From Bacteroidota bacterium (GTDB taxonomy: Bacteria; Bacteroidota; Bacteroidia; Chitinophagales; Chitinophagaceae), in NCBI GenBank assembly GCA_018267705.1, contig JAFDXX010000001.1, positions 124,001 through 188,000 of the forward strand: a stretch of 64,000 nucleotides of DNA, written 5' to 3'. Both the position numbers and the translations under genes were made by a program. Of the stretch, positions 1 to 7,613 are shown one piece after another. Position 1 is the first letter of the stretch; each line of letters begins with the position of its first letter. A model generated the notes under the pieces. That model was not told the origin of the DNA. It did not search any database and was given only the letters and a program-made list of their open reading frames with translations.

Positions 1-1
1 A

Positions 2-913
2 ATTCCGGATAATGCAGCACTAAAAAAATCTTTTGAAAATGTAATTCAAAAAGAATTAACTGAACAGTTTTCTCATTCAATTGTTGCACAAACTTCAACA
101 GAATTAAGTAAACATTATAAAGTGCAAGCAAATGGCAGAGAACTGAATTTATTTTATTTGTACGAGAATAAACGTTCAAGAGTTGTATTGCACAATTCGC
201 AATTCACTATTGACGATTCTTCATTAACTTTTACGCAAGAAGAAATATTAAATGAACTTAAAAACTATCCTGAACGGTTTAGTGGTAACGTAATTTTGCG
301 TGGTGCTTTTCAGGAAACTATTTTACCAAATATTGCTTTTATAGGAGGGGGAGGAGAGTTGGCTTATTGGTTAGAATTGAAAAATGTTTTTTCGGCAGTT
401 AATGTGCCTTATCCAATGCTTATACTGCGTAATTCGTTTTTATTATTTACTAAACAACAAGAAGAAAATTTATTGAAACTTGGTTTTGTAATAGAAGATT
501 TATTTAAAAGTAAAAGTATTTTGATGAATGAATTGGTAAAACGAGAATCTGATAAACAATTAGATCTTAGTAAAGAAATTGCCGAGATTAAAAATATTTA
601 TCAACAATTAAAAAATATTGCACAACAAGTTGATGCTACTTTACAACAACACACAGAAGCATTGCAGGTAAAGACTTTGAAGCAAATAATTAATTTAGAA
701 AAGAAAATATTACGAGTTGAAAAAAGAAAATTTACTACGCAAGCCATTCAACTTAGTAAAATAAAAGAACACCTATTTCCTACTAATAATTTACAAGAAC
801 GCGTAGAAAATTTTTCATTGTTATATGCCAAGCAAGGGAAGAAAATTATACGAGAAATTTATAATGTATCAAAAGGGTTGAGCCAAGAATTTACCATTCT
901 TCAAATTGGTTAA
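2..913 (+). CDS. bshC: Bacillithiol synthase BshC, C-terminal part (5' end outside window)
   Basis: The frame is open from base 2, so the gene enters from the left edge; the GTG at 122 is internal. About 303 residues are present of a family usually near 530. BshC adds cysteine to glucosaminyl-malate, the last step of bacillithiol synthesis, in the cytoplasm. The visible part has the glycine-rich [11 protein letters not shown] segment, which I recognise as typical of BshC, followed by a long helical region rich in Lys, Glu and Gln that fits the C-terminal coiled coil. The 3' end overlaps the end of the convergent purE by four bases. The family call rests on these motifs and the helical tail; the N-terminal domain cannot be checked here. 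Confidence 0.85.
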   Translation: MPDNAALKKSFENVIQKELTEQFSHSIVAQTSTELSKHYKVQANGRELNLFYLYENKRSRVVLHNSQFTIDDSSLTFTQEEILNELKNYPERFSGNVILRGAFQETILPNIAFIGGGGELAYWLELKNVFSAVNVPYPMLILRNSFLLFTKQQEENLLKLGFVIEDLFKSKSILMNELVKRESDKQLDLSKEIAEIKNIYQQLKNIAQQVDATLQQHTEALQVKTLKQIINLEKKILRVEKRKFTTQAIQLSKIKEHLFPTNNLQERVENFSLLYAKQGKKIIREIYNVSKGLSQEFTILQIG

Positions 914-1431
914 CTATCAAACTCATTTTTCCAATTCGTTTTTATTTGTTCTACTTTATTTAATACTTCGGTTTGTAAATGCTCTTTATAATGTTGTAAT
1001 GCAATAGCAATGTTTTCATCAAACGTACCAATAATTTCGGCAGCTAAAATACCTGCATTTTTTGCTGCATTTAGTGCAACAGTTGCAACAGGTACACCGT
1101 TGGGCATTTGTAAAATAGAAAGTACACTATCCCATCCATCAATAGAATTAGATGATTTTATAGGTACACCAATTACAGGTAAAGTTGTAATGGCAGCAAC
1201 CATTCCGGGTAAATGTGCAGCACCGCCGGCTCCGGCAATAATTACTTTTAATCCTCTTTGTTTTGCTTTAGAGGCATATTCCATCATACGTTGAGGAGTT
1301 CGGTGTGCAGACACAACAGTTAATTCAAAATTAATATTAAATTGTTTTAGAATATCTGCTGCTGTTTGCATAATGTTTAAGTCACTATCGCTGCCCATGA
1401 TAATACCTACTAAAGGTTTTGTTGTTGCCAT
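910..1431 (-). CDS. purE: N5-carboxyaminoimidazole ribonucleotide mutase PurE
   Basis: Cytoplasmic enzyme of de novo purine synthesis that converts N5-CAIR to CAIR. The 173-residue protein has the class I signature GSDSDL near residue 13, the SAHRTP motif near residue 41, and the [15 protein letters not shown] stretch that forms the active site. Length is normal for class I PurE. It is the last gene of a minus-strand group behind pdxJ (52 bases upstream), so co-transcription is plausible. purK is not in the window. The start codon at 1431 gives the expected short N-terminus before [10 protein letters not shown]. Confidence 0.96.
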   Translation of the reverse strand: MATTKPLVGIIMGSDSDLNIMQTAADILKQFNINFELTVVSAHRTPQRMMEYASKAKQRGLKVIIAGAGGAAHLPGMVAAITTLPVIGVPIKSSNSIDGWDSVLSILQMPNGVPVATVALNAAKNAGILAAEIIGTFDENIAIALQHYKEHLQTEVLNKVEQIKTNWKNEFDS

Positions 1432-1483
1432 ATTGTTATTAAGTTAATTCTTAAATTAATAAATCATTTCATTCTTCACTTAT

Positions 1484-2200
1484 TTATGCCAACTGTCTTT
1501 TATACATTTGAATTGTATTTTCATACCCTAAATAAATGGCATCGCAAATTAATGCATGCCCAATACTTACTTCATCCAGCCACTCAATATTTTGTTTAAA
1601 GAATTGAAGATTTTGTAAATCTAAATCATGCCCTGCGTTTAAACCCAAACCTAATTCTTTTGCTTTTTTTGCAGCAGCAATATATGGTGCAATTGCTTTT
1701 TGTTTATTAGCCGTATATTGTTTTGCATAACTTTCTGTGTATAATTCAATACGGTCTGTTCCTGTTTGTGCAGCACCTTCTACCATTTCAATAATTGGAT
1801 CAACAAAAATTGAAACACGAATATTTGCCTTTTTAAAAATAGTAATTATATTGGTTAAATATGTTTTATGCTCTTTGGTATTCCATCCATGATTGCTTGT
1901 AATTTGATCAAGTGTATCAGGCACAAGTGTTACCTGATTTGGTTTTGTTTTTAATACCAAATCAACAAATTTTTCTTCGGTGCAATTACCTTCAATATTA
2001 AATTCTGTAGTAATAATTTTTTTTATATCGTAAACATCTTTGTAAGTAATATGTCTTTCGTCTGGGCGGGGGTGAACCGTTACACCGTCTGCACCAAATA
2101 ATTGTGCATCCATTGCTGCTTTTACAACATTAGGGTTATTGCCGCCTCTTGCATTACGCAAGGTGGCAAACTTATTTATATTAACACTTAGTTTAGTCAT
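1484..2200 (-). CDS. pdxJ: Pyridoxine 5'-phosphate synthase PdxJ
   Basis: Catalyses ring closure of 3-amino-2-oxopropyl phosphate with 1-deoxyxylulose 5-phosphate, giving pyridoxine 5'-phosphate (DXP-dependent vitamin B6 route). The 238-residue TIM-barrel protein has the N-terminal VNINKFATLRNARGG segment, the HPRPDERHI motif (about residues 42-50), the conserved glutamate region NIEGNCTEE, and the C-terminal SIGHALICDAI phosphate-binding segment. The gene follows the acyl-CoA mutase gene after only 8 bases, so the two are almost certainly one transcript. Length and motifs are ordinary for the family. Confidence 0.96.
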   Translation of the reverse strand: MTKLSVNINKFATLRNARGGNNPNVVKAAMDAQLFGADGVTVHPRPDERHITYKDVYDIKKIITTEFNIEGNCTEEKFVDLVLKTKPNQVTLVPDTLDQITSNHGWNTKEHKTYLTNIITIFKKANIRVSIFVDPIIEMVEGAAQTGTDRIELYTESYAKQYTANKQKAIAPYIAAAKKAKELGLGLNAGHDLDLQNLQFFKQNIEWLDEVSIGHALICDAIYLGYENTIQMYKRQLA

Positions 2201-2208
2201 CTTTTTAC

Positions 2209-3768
2209 TTATTTATATTCTCCAAAAACTTTTCTTAGTGTGTCTGAAATTTCACCCAATGTGCAATAATTCTCAACGGCTTTAATTACTAAAGGCATTA
2301 AATTAGTTTGCTGTGTTGCAGCAGTAGCAATGCTTTCAAGGCATTGCTCAACTTTTGCATTATCTCTTTTTGTTTTTAATATTTTTAATTTTTCAATTTG
2401 TGTTAAACGAATGCTATCATCAATCTTAAATGCGGGAACAGATTCTCCATTATTTACTGTGAATTGATTTACGCCTACAATTATTTTTTCTTTTGTTTCA
2501 ATTTTTTGTTGATATGCATAAGCACTTTTTGCAATTTCATTTTGAATAAAGCCTTGTTCAATTGCACTAACGCTTCCACCCATAGCATCAATTTTTTCAA
2601 TTAATGTAATAGCTTTTTCTTCAATTTCTTTAGTTAAATTTTCTATATAATAACTTCCTGCTAAAGGGTCTACAGTATCTGCCACACCACTTTCGTAGGC
2701 AGCTATTTGTTGTGTGCGTAAAGCAATACGTGCTGCTTCTTCAGTTGGTAAACTTAATGCTTCATCATAACCATTGGTATGCAAACTTTGTGTGCCGCCT
2801 AATACTGCGGCTAAAGTTTGTATAGTAACTCTGCTAATATTATTTAATGGCTGTTGTGCTGTTAAGGTGCTACCTCCTGTTTGTGTATGAAAGCGAAGCA
2901 TCATTGCTTTTTCATCGGTTGCACCTAAGGTTTTCATCATTTTTGCCCACATTGTTCTAGCTGCTCTAAACTTGGCAACTTCTTCGAATAAATTATTATG
3001 ACTATTGAAGAAAAAAGACAATCGTTTTCCAAATACATTTATGTCTAAACCCTTTGCTTGTGCCGCTTTTACATAAGCCTTACCATTACTTAAAGTGAAA
3101 GCAATTTCTTGTACTGCAGTGCTTCCTGCTTCGCGTATATGATAGCCACTTATTGAAATGGTATTCCATTTTGGAAGTTCTTTGCTGCACCATTCAAAAA
3201 TGTCTGTAATAATTCTCATTGATGGTTTAGGTGGATAGATATAAGTACCTCTTGCAGCATATTCTTTTAAAATATCATTTTGTATTGTGCCGGAAATTTT
3301 CTTTAAATCTGCTCCCTGTTTTTTTGCTAATGCAACATATAGTGCTAATAAAATAAAACCTGTTGCATTAATTGTCATTGATGTTGAAACATTTTCTAAT
3401 TTTATTCCTGCAAATAGTTGTTCTATATCTTCTAAACTATCAATAGCAACGCCTGTTTTACCTACTTCACCTTCTGCTAATTCATGATCGCTATCATAAC
3501 CAATTTGTGTTGGCAAATCAAATGCAACACTTAAACCGCTTACACCTTGAGATAATAAATAATGGTAACGTTTATTACTTTCTTCTGCTGTTGAAAATCC
3601 TGCGTATTGCCTCATTGTCCAAAATTTTCCTCTGTACATGTCGGGTTGTATACCTCTTGTAAAAGGGAATAGGGCAGGTTGTTGAATAATATTTTCGGTT
3701 ACATCTTCTTTTGTGTATACTGTTTTTATTTCAATGCCACTATCTGTATATTTTTTCGGTTCACTCAT
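2209..3768 (-). CDS. Methylmalonyl-CoA mutase-type catalytic subunit without B12 domain
   Basis: A 519-residue acyl-CoA mutase catalytic barrel. It carries [13 protein letters not shown] (Tyr55), [10 protein letters not shown] (Arg173) and [10 protein letters not shown] (His210). The spacings 55-173-210 equal those of Tyr89-Arg207-His244 in Propionibacterium methylmalonyl-CoA mutase, and Tyr and Arg at these places point to a methylmalonyl-type rather than isobutyryl-type substrate. The protein ends at the barrel plus linker: the usual C-terminal cobalamin-binding domain (DxHxxG...SxL...GG) is absent, so B12 must come from a separate small subunit not in this window. It sits 8 bases before pdxJ and behind a small membrane protein gene. 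The exact acyl-CoA substrate remains unproven. Confidence 0.88.
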   Translation of the reverse strand: MSEPKKYTDSGIEIKTVYTKEDVTENIIQQPALFPFTRGIQPDMYRGKFWTMRQYAGFSTAEESNKRYHYLLSQGVSGLSVAFDLPTQIGYDSDHELAEGEVGKTGVAIDSLEDIEQLFAGIKLENVSTSMTINATGFILLALYVALAKKQGADLKKISGTIQNDILKEYAARGTYIYPPKPSMRIITDIFEWCSKELPKWNTISISGYHIREAGSTAVQEIAFTLSNGKAYVKAAQAKGLDINVFGKRLSFFFNSHNNLFEEVAKFRAARTMWAKMMKTLGATDEKAMMLRFHTQTGGSTLTAQQPLNNISRVTIQTLAAVLGGTQSLHTNGYDEALSLPTEEAARIALRTQQIAAYESGVADTVDPLAGSYYIENLTKEIEEKAITLIEKIDAMGGSVSAIEQGFIQNEIAKSAYAYQQKIETKEKIIVGVNQFTVNNGESVPAFKIDDSIRLTQIEKLKILKTKRDNAKVEQCLESIATAATQQTNLMPLVIKAVENYCTLGEISDTLRKVFGEYK

Positions 3769-3801
3769 AATGCAATTTGTTTTATTCTTTTTATAAGAAT
3801 G

Positions 3802-4314
3802 TTATAATAACTTTTTGGCTTCATAACTTAATACTTCACTAACCACTTCATGTATATTCCCTTTTGCATCATTCATTGTATATTCTAATAATAATTTATT
3901 TAAATCAAGACCTGTGGCATTAGCAGGTAATAGGTTAGCTAATTGATTTATTATTAGCATGTTTTGTTCTTTTAAATTTTTAACAGCATCCCATGCATTT
4001 TTGCTTACATATATTTGTTGTGTAATGTTATAATCAAACTCATGCTTTATGTTTTGATATAGTAGAAGCTGCATTTCTTTAACCGACAAACCGGGTTCAT
4101 TTACTCTTGCAATTAAATTAGGTAAAGCAATTCTATCAATTAATAAAGTAAGCCTTTCGTAAGCTTGTAATTGTAGAGAAACATTCCCTTTATTATTGTT
4201 TGCATTTTCAAGTTCTCTTTTGTGTTCTTTTCTTTGAAGCCAAAATAAAAATCCTAGAAAAGATGCTATTAGTACAGCAATGACTGTACTTAAAACTAAT
4301 GTTATATCCATTAA
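3802..4314 (-). CDS. Membrane-anchored protein of unknown function (DUF7935-like)
   Basis: 170 residues from the chosen start. The N-terminus is one hydrophobic helix (about residues 4-25, TLVLSTVIAVLIASFLGFLF) followed by a basic patch and a mostly helical soluble domain with many Leu, Asn and Gln residues. An in-frame ATG lies further upstream at 4359, but a perfect TAnnTTTG promoter element on the minus strand at 4327-4334 lies between the two, so translation should begin at 4314. The protein resembles short membrane-anchored proteins common in this phylum; the DUF number is from memory and uncertain. It stands upstream of the mutase-pdxJ-purE genes in the same orientation. Confidence 0.7.
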   Translation of the reverse strand, partial: LMDITLVLSTVIAVLIASFLGFLFWLQRKEHKRELENANNNKGNVSLQLQAYERLTLLIDRIALPNLIARVNEPGLSVKEMQLLLYQNIKHEFDYNITQQIYVSKNAWDAVKNLKEQNMLIINQLANLLPANATGLDLNKLLLEYTMNDAKGNIHEVVSEVLSYEAKKLL

Positions 4315-4326
4315 AATATATTTCAG

Positions 4327-4359
4327 CAAAAATAACAGTATCGTTTTATTACTGCACAA
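4327..4359 (-). promoter_or_regulatory. Bacteroidota-type promoter for the minus-strand membrane protein/mutase/pdxJ group
   Basis: On the minus strand TATTTTTG (4334-4327) matches the -7 consensus TAnnTTTG. A TTG at 4359-4357 lies 22 bases upstream, slightly longer than the usual 19-21 spacing. The start of transcription would fall near 4321, seven bases before the ATG at 4314. This is a consensus match only. Confidence 0.55.
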
Positions 4360-4404
4360 TAATCATCTTTCAAAAAAAATTACGTGAACCGTAAGTACTA
4401 ATGC

Positions 4405-4434
4405 ATTGAAATTTTTAAAGTACTTGTATTTTTG
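4405..4434 (+). promoter_or_regulatory. Bacteroidota-type promoter for the A-type Fe-S protein
   Basis: ATTG at 4405-4408 and a perfect TATTTTTG at 4427-4434, separated by 18 bases. Transcription would start near 4440, about 13 bases before the ATG at 4453. Confidence 0.6.
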
Positions 4435-4452
4435 TAACGAAATTTTTAATTT

Positions 4453-4800
4453 ATGCAAGCAACATTATCTGCACCACCGGTAAGTTTTACAGAAAATGCA
4501 ATTAATGAGTTGAAACGATTAATGAGTGAAGAAGGTTTTGATAAAACTTTATGTTTAAGAGTTGGTGTAAAAGGTGGTGGCTGTAGTGGTTTGAGTTATG
4601 TATTGGGTTTTGAAGAAAAACAAGTAGATGATGAAAACTATGAATTTGAAGGATTATCTTTTATTATGAATAAAAGCCATGGTTTGTATTTATATGGAAT
4701 GATGATTGATTGGCATGATGGATTAAATAGTAGAGGATTTACTTTTACTAACCCCAATGCAAGCAAAACCTGTGGTTGTGGAAGTTCATTTAGTGTTTAA
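4453..4800 (+). CDS. A-type iron-sulfur cluster carrier (IscA/HesB/SufA family)
   Basis: A 115-residue cytoplasmic Fe-S assembly or carrier protein. The three ligand cysteines are present: Cys44 in KGGGCSGLSY, and Cys107 and Cys109 in KTCGCGSSF, with the 62-residue gap and C-terminal CGCGSSF typical of A-type carriers. Length is normal. It is a single-gene unit with its own promoter upstream and a strong hairpin terminator just downstream. Which of IscA, SufA or ErpA it corresponds to cannot be decided from sequence alone; Bacteroidota usually carry SUF-type assembly. Confidence 0.93.
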   Translation: MQATLSAPPVSFTENAINELKRLMSEEGFDKTLCLRVGVKGGGCSGLSYVLGFEEKQVDDENYEFEGLSFIMNKSHGLYLYGMMIDWHDGLNSRGFTFTNPNASKTCGCGSSFSV

Positions 4801-4820
4801 TTATAATTTAATAACTATAA

Positions 4821-4852
4821 AAAAACTCCTTTATATATAAAGGAGTTTTTTG
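4821..4852. terminator. Bidirectional intrinsic terminator
   Basis: AAAAACTCCTT and AAGGAGTTTTT arms flank a short TATATA loop, followed by a T run on both strands. It serves the A-type Fe-S gene on plus and can also end the convergent DUF6600-like gene on minus. Confidence 0.85.
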
Positions 4853-4868
4853 TGATATAGTGAGTAAC

Positions 4869-6020
4869 TCAATTTCTTTCTCGTCTTTCATTATTATTTC
4901 TTTGTTCAATTACTCTTCTTTGTTGTGGCTGTTGGTATTGTATTGTAGGGCGTTGAGTTATAGGTCTTGTTTGTGGATATTGTTGTCTTGAATAAGAAGG
5001 TTGATTTTGTTGCGGAACAACTTGTCTTCTCTCTGTTTGTGGTATAGTTATGGGCCTATTCGGTTGCTCTGGTCTTGGAGGGTTATAGGGGCGTTGTGGT
5101 ATTGCAGGAGCTGGAAAATTAGGCCTTCTTTCAGGTTCTTGTGGTCTTATGGGTATAGAATTAGTGTTAGGAATTGTAGGCCTTGTTATAGGTCTTTCAT
5201 TTCTATTATCAATTATTGTATTACTATTTCCGGGTTTTGTAGGTACATTATTATTTTTAACTACACTTGGTCTGTATACCGTAAAATTATCGCGGTTTAG
5301 TTGTTGTCCGGGCCTGTTGGCATCTCTTACTTGAAAAGTTTGAACAGGTCTTCCGGTGCTTCTTTCTACATCACTTCTATTAGGGCCTGATGAATATCTT
5401 GAATTATTATAAATATTGGTATTATTAATAATTGTTGTATTGTTAATAATTGTAATATTTCTTGAACGATTGATATAGTATCTATTTATATTTCCATATC
5501 CCATATATCTATCTTGAATAAAGCACCAACGTTCTCTGGGAATATTTCCAAAAGTAGCACCAATGGTTATATTAAAACCAGGAGCTAATGGAGCCCATCC
5601 ATAATATCCTCCACCGGTTCTCCAACTAACCCAAGCAGGAGCCCAATCGTATCCGGGAACCCAAAACCAACCATAAAATGGGTCATAATCCCAACGGCCA
5701 TAATGGAAAGGAGCCCAACCCCAACTGTAATTTGATGCCCATGTCCATCCGTAATTGGTATAAACCCAGTGGCCAGAAGTTTGGTATGGAATAAATCCCG
5801 ATTCGTATGAAACCCAAACTTGTCCATATTGTGGATAATCTATCCACCTGCCAAAAGGAGACAATTCATTGTAAAATGTATTAAACGAAAGATCGGGTTG
5901 TACGTTATTATTATAATAATCATCTTGTACAGGTTGTGATATACCTTGAGAAACATAGCAAGAACTTGCTGTTAAAGCAAGCAATATTGCAACGATGGGT
6001 ATTGATAAATAAGTTTTCAT
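4869..6020 (-). CDS. Exported lipoprotein with aromatic WxxY-rich repeats (DUF6600-like) and Pro/Gln/Arg tail
   Basis: 383 residues. The N-terminus is a lipoprotein signal (LLALTASSC, Cys21). Residues about 50-150 contain repeated units of the type GRWxYDPxYGWxWVPGYxW and SWGWAPFHYGRW, dense in Trp, Tyr and Gly, as in DUF6600-type proteins. The remainder is low-complexity: an Asn-rich segment (INNTTIINNTN) and a long Pro/Gln/Arg-rich tail. Location is therefore outer membrane or periplasm. Function is unknown for the family. The gene is convergent with the Fe-S carrier gene and stands alone; a run of poorly structured sequence between 6021 and 6170 separates it from the porin gene. Confidence 0.75.
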   Translation of the reverse strand: MKTYLSIPIVAILLALTASSCYVSQGISQPVQDDYYNNNVQPDLSFNTFYNELSPFGRWIDYPQYGQVWVSYESGFIPYQTSGHWVYTNYGWTWASNYSWGWAPFHYGRWDYDPFYGWFWVPGYDWAPAWVSWRTGGGYYGWAPLAPGFNITIGATFGNIPRERWCFIQDRYMGYGNINRYYINRSRNITIINNTTIINNTNIYNNSRYSSGPNRSDVERSTGRPVQTFQVRDANRPGQQLNRDNFTVYRPSVVKNNNVPTKPGNSNTIIDNRNERPITRPTIPNTNSIPIRPQEPERRPNFPAPAIPQRPYNPPRPEQPNRPITIPQTERRQVVPQQNQPSYSRQQYPQTRPITQRPTIQYQQPQQRRVIEQRNNNERRERN

Positions 6021-6170
6021 GACGTAAAGTTTAAATCATAAATGGTTTTATTGAATAGACGAAAAAACCTTGCCATAGTTATTATTAATTTGTTAATTAA
6101 AAATAAACGTTTACTTATTTGTTTTTAATAAGAGAAATTAGTTGTGATATGCAGCAGTGAAGTTGAGGTA

Positions 6171-7502
6171 TTATAATGCCAAATGTAACCTTAAAGATAC
6201 AATATGTACAGGACCTCTGTCTGCATTATATGCAGGATGCAATACAAACTGATAATCGGGTGTAATAAATAATTGATTGCGTATGCTTAAAGAATAATAA
6301 GTTTCAATAATTTGTTCTGATGCGTAATTTAATTTTCCGTCTCCAATAATAAAACCATAACCGCCATTTTTGAGATATTGTTTATGTGGTTCAGATAAAT
6401 CATTTTTAACGTAAGCTATTCCAAATTTATCATTTTGTCTTTTCCAAATAGAGCCATCAAAACTAAAACCTGTTGCTACACTTGCATCAATTTCAGTAAA
6501 TGCCCAAGTTTCATTCTGTCCATCGTTTCTACTGTGTTTAATAAAATGATGCACTTTACCTCTGTGGCTTTCTAAACTAAAATAGTATCCGTTTTTGGTT
6601 CTGCCATACATTCTACTATCTGTAATATCAGGAGGCATAAATGTTGCAAGCCCTGTATTTATTGATGTTTGATAGTTTCCCATTCTGGCATGATTGCTAA
6701 AAATACCAATATGTAATGTATGATAGTAACCTTCTTTTTTTCTTTTTGTTAAGTTGAAATGGTTTAATTCAAATTCAATTACGCTACCCATTGCTTTTCT
6801 TCCTTTAAACTGTAATTCAGATTCATTAGCTTCCATAGGCACAGCAGTAATTGCAGCACGAAGAGCATATTTTCCCCAAACAGCTTGTGCAACTGCACCA
6901 TATGTATATCCGCGAACATTGGCGGGATAATCCCATGCACCATTGGCCATTAAACTCCAGTTCATAAACTGAGTACGTGGGTCGTGGCTTACTTCACAAT
7001 CATCAAAGAAATCTGTTAAAGCAAATTTGCCAACTATTAATGAAATATATTCTGTATGTGTTTTTTCTTTTATTTGATTTTCATCTGTTGCTACAAATTC
7101 TTTTTTTGATGATAAGGGAAATCTTTGCTCTGCATATAATCTTGCAACAAATAATTGTGGTGCAGGGTCTCCTACACGATATATTTCTCCGTTTGGAAAT
7201 CCAGCTATACCTAACGTTTTACTTAAACCTTCGCCTGCTGCTACCTCGGGGTTAAAAACTAAATAAGTATTTTTAAAAGGTTTATATGCAGCAAATAAGG
7301 TAGAAGTAAATGAAGTACGAATAGGTTCGTTAGGAATAAGGCTATTGTTACCCACATAAGGTGAATTAAACTTGAAAGCATATTGTGGAATTAATGTAGC
7401 CTGATAGTGCAAAGAAATTTTTTTATTACTGCTTGAATCTTGTGCAATAGATTTTATAACAGTACTTATAAGCATTAGCGTTGATAGTATTCTCCATTTC
7501 AT
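6171..7502 (-). CDS. Outer-membrane carbohydrate-selective porin (OprB-like)
   Basis: 443 residues with an N-terminal signal peptide ending near SIAQ. The rest is rich in alternating aromatic and polar beta strands and ends in a strand with a hydrophobic C-terminal residue (HIVSLRLHLAL), as expected for an outer-membrane barrel. The segments PQLFVARLYAEQRFPL, DDCEVSHDPRTQFMNWSLM and EQIIETYYSLSIRNQLFITPDYQFVLHPAYN are characteristic of the OprB/carbohydrate porin family. It would allow sugar diffusion across the outer membrane. The substrate cannot be inferred, as no sugar genes adjoin. No promoter consensus was found directly upstream. Confidence 0.82.
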   Translation of the reverse strand: MKWRILSTLMLISTVIKSIAQDSSSNKKISLHYQATLIPQYAFKFNSPYVGNNSLIPNEPIRTSFTSTLFAAYKPFKNTYLVFNPEVAAGEGLSKTLGIAGFPNGEIYRVGDPAPQLFVARLYAEQRFPLSSKKEFVATDENQIKEKTHTEYISLIVGKFALTDFFDDCEVSHDPRTQFMNWSLMANGAWDYPANVRGYTYGAVAQAVWGKYALRAAITAVPMEANESELQFKGRKAMGSVIEFELNHFNLTKRKKEGYYHTLHIGIFSNHARMGNYQTSINTGLATFMPPDITDSRMYGRTKNGYYFSLESHRGKVHHFIKHSRNDGQNETWAFTEIDASVATGFSFDGSIWKRQNDKFGIAYVKNDLSEPHKQYLKNGGYGFIIGDGKLNYASEQIIETYYSLSIRNQLFITPDYQFVLHPAYNADRGPVHIVSLRLHLAL

Positions 7503-7613
7503 TCAAAACAAAAATAGGAGTAGCCTTTGTACTATACTAATTTATTATTTCAACGAAGTTTCAAATTATTTTAATAGGCTAAAAAATCACTTAGTTTATA
7601 TTTTGTTGGAATA

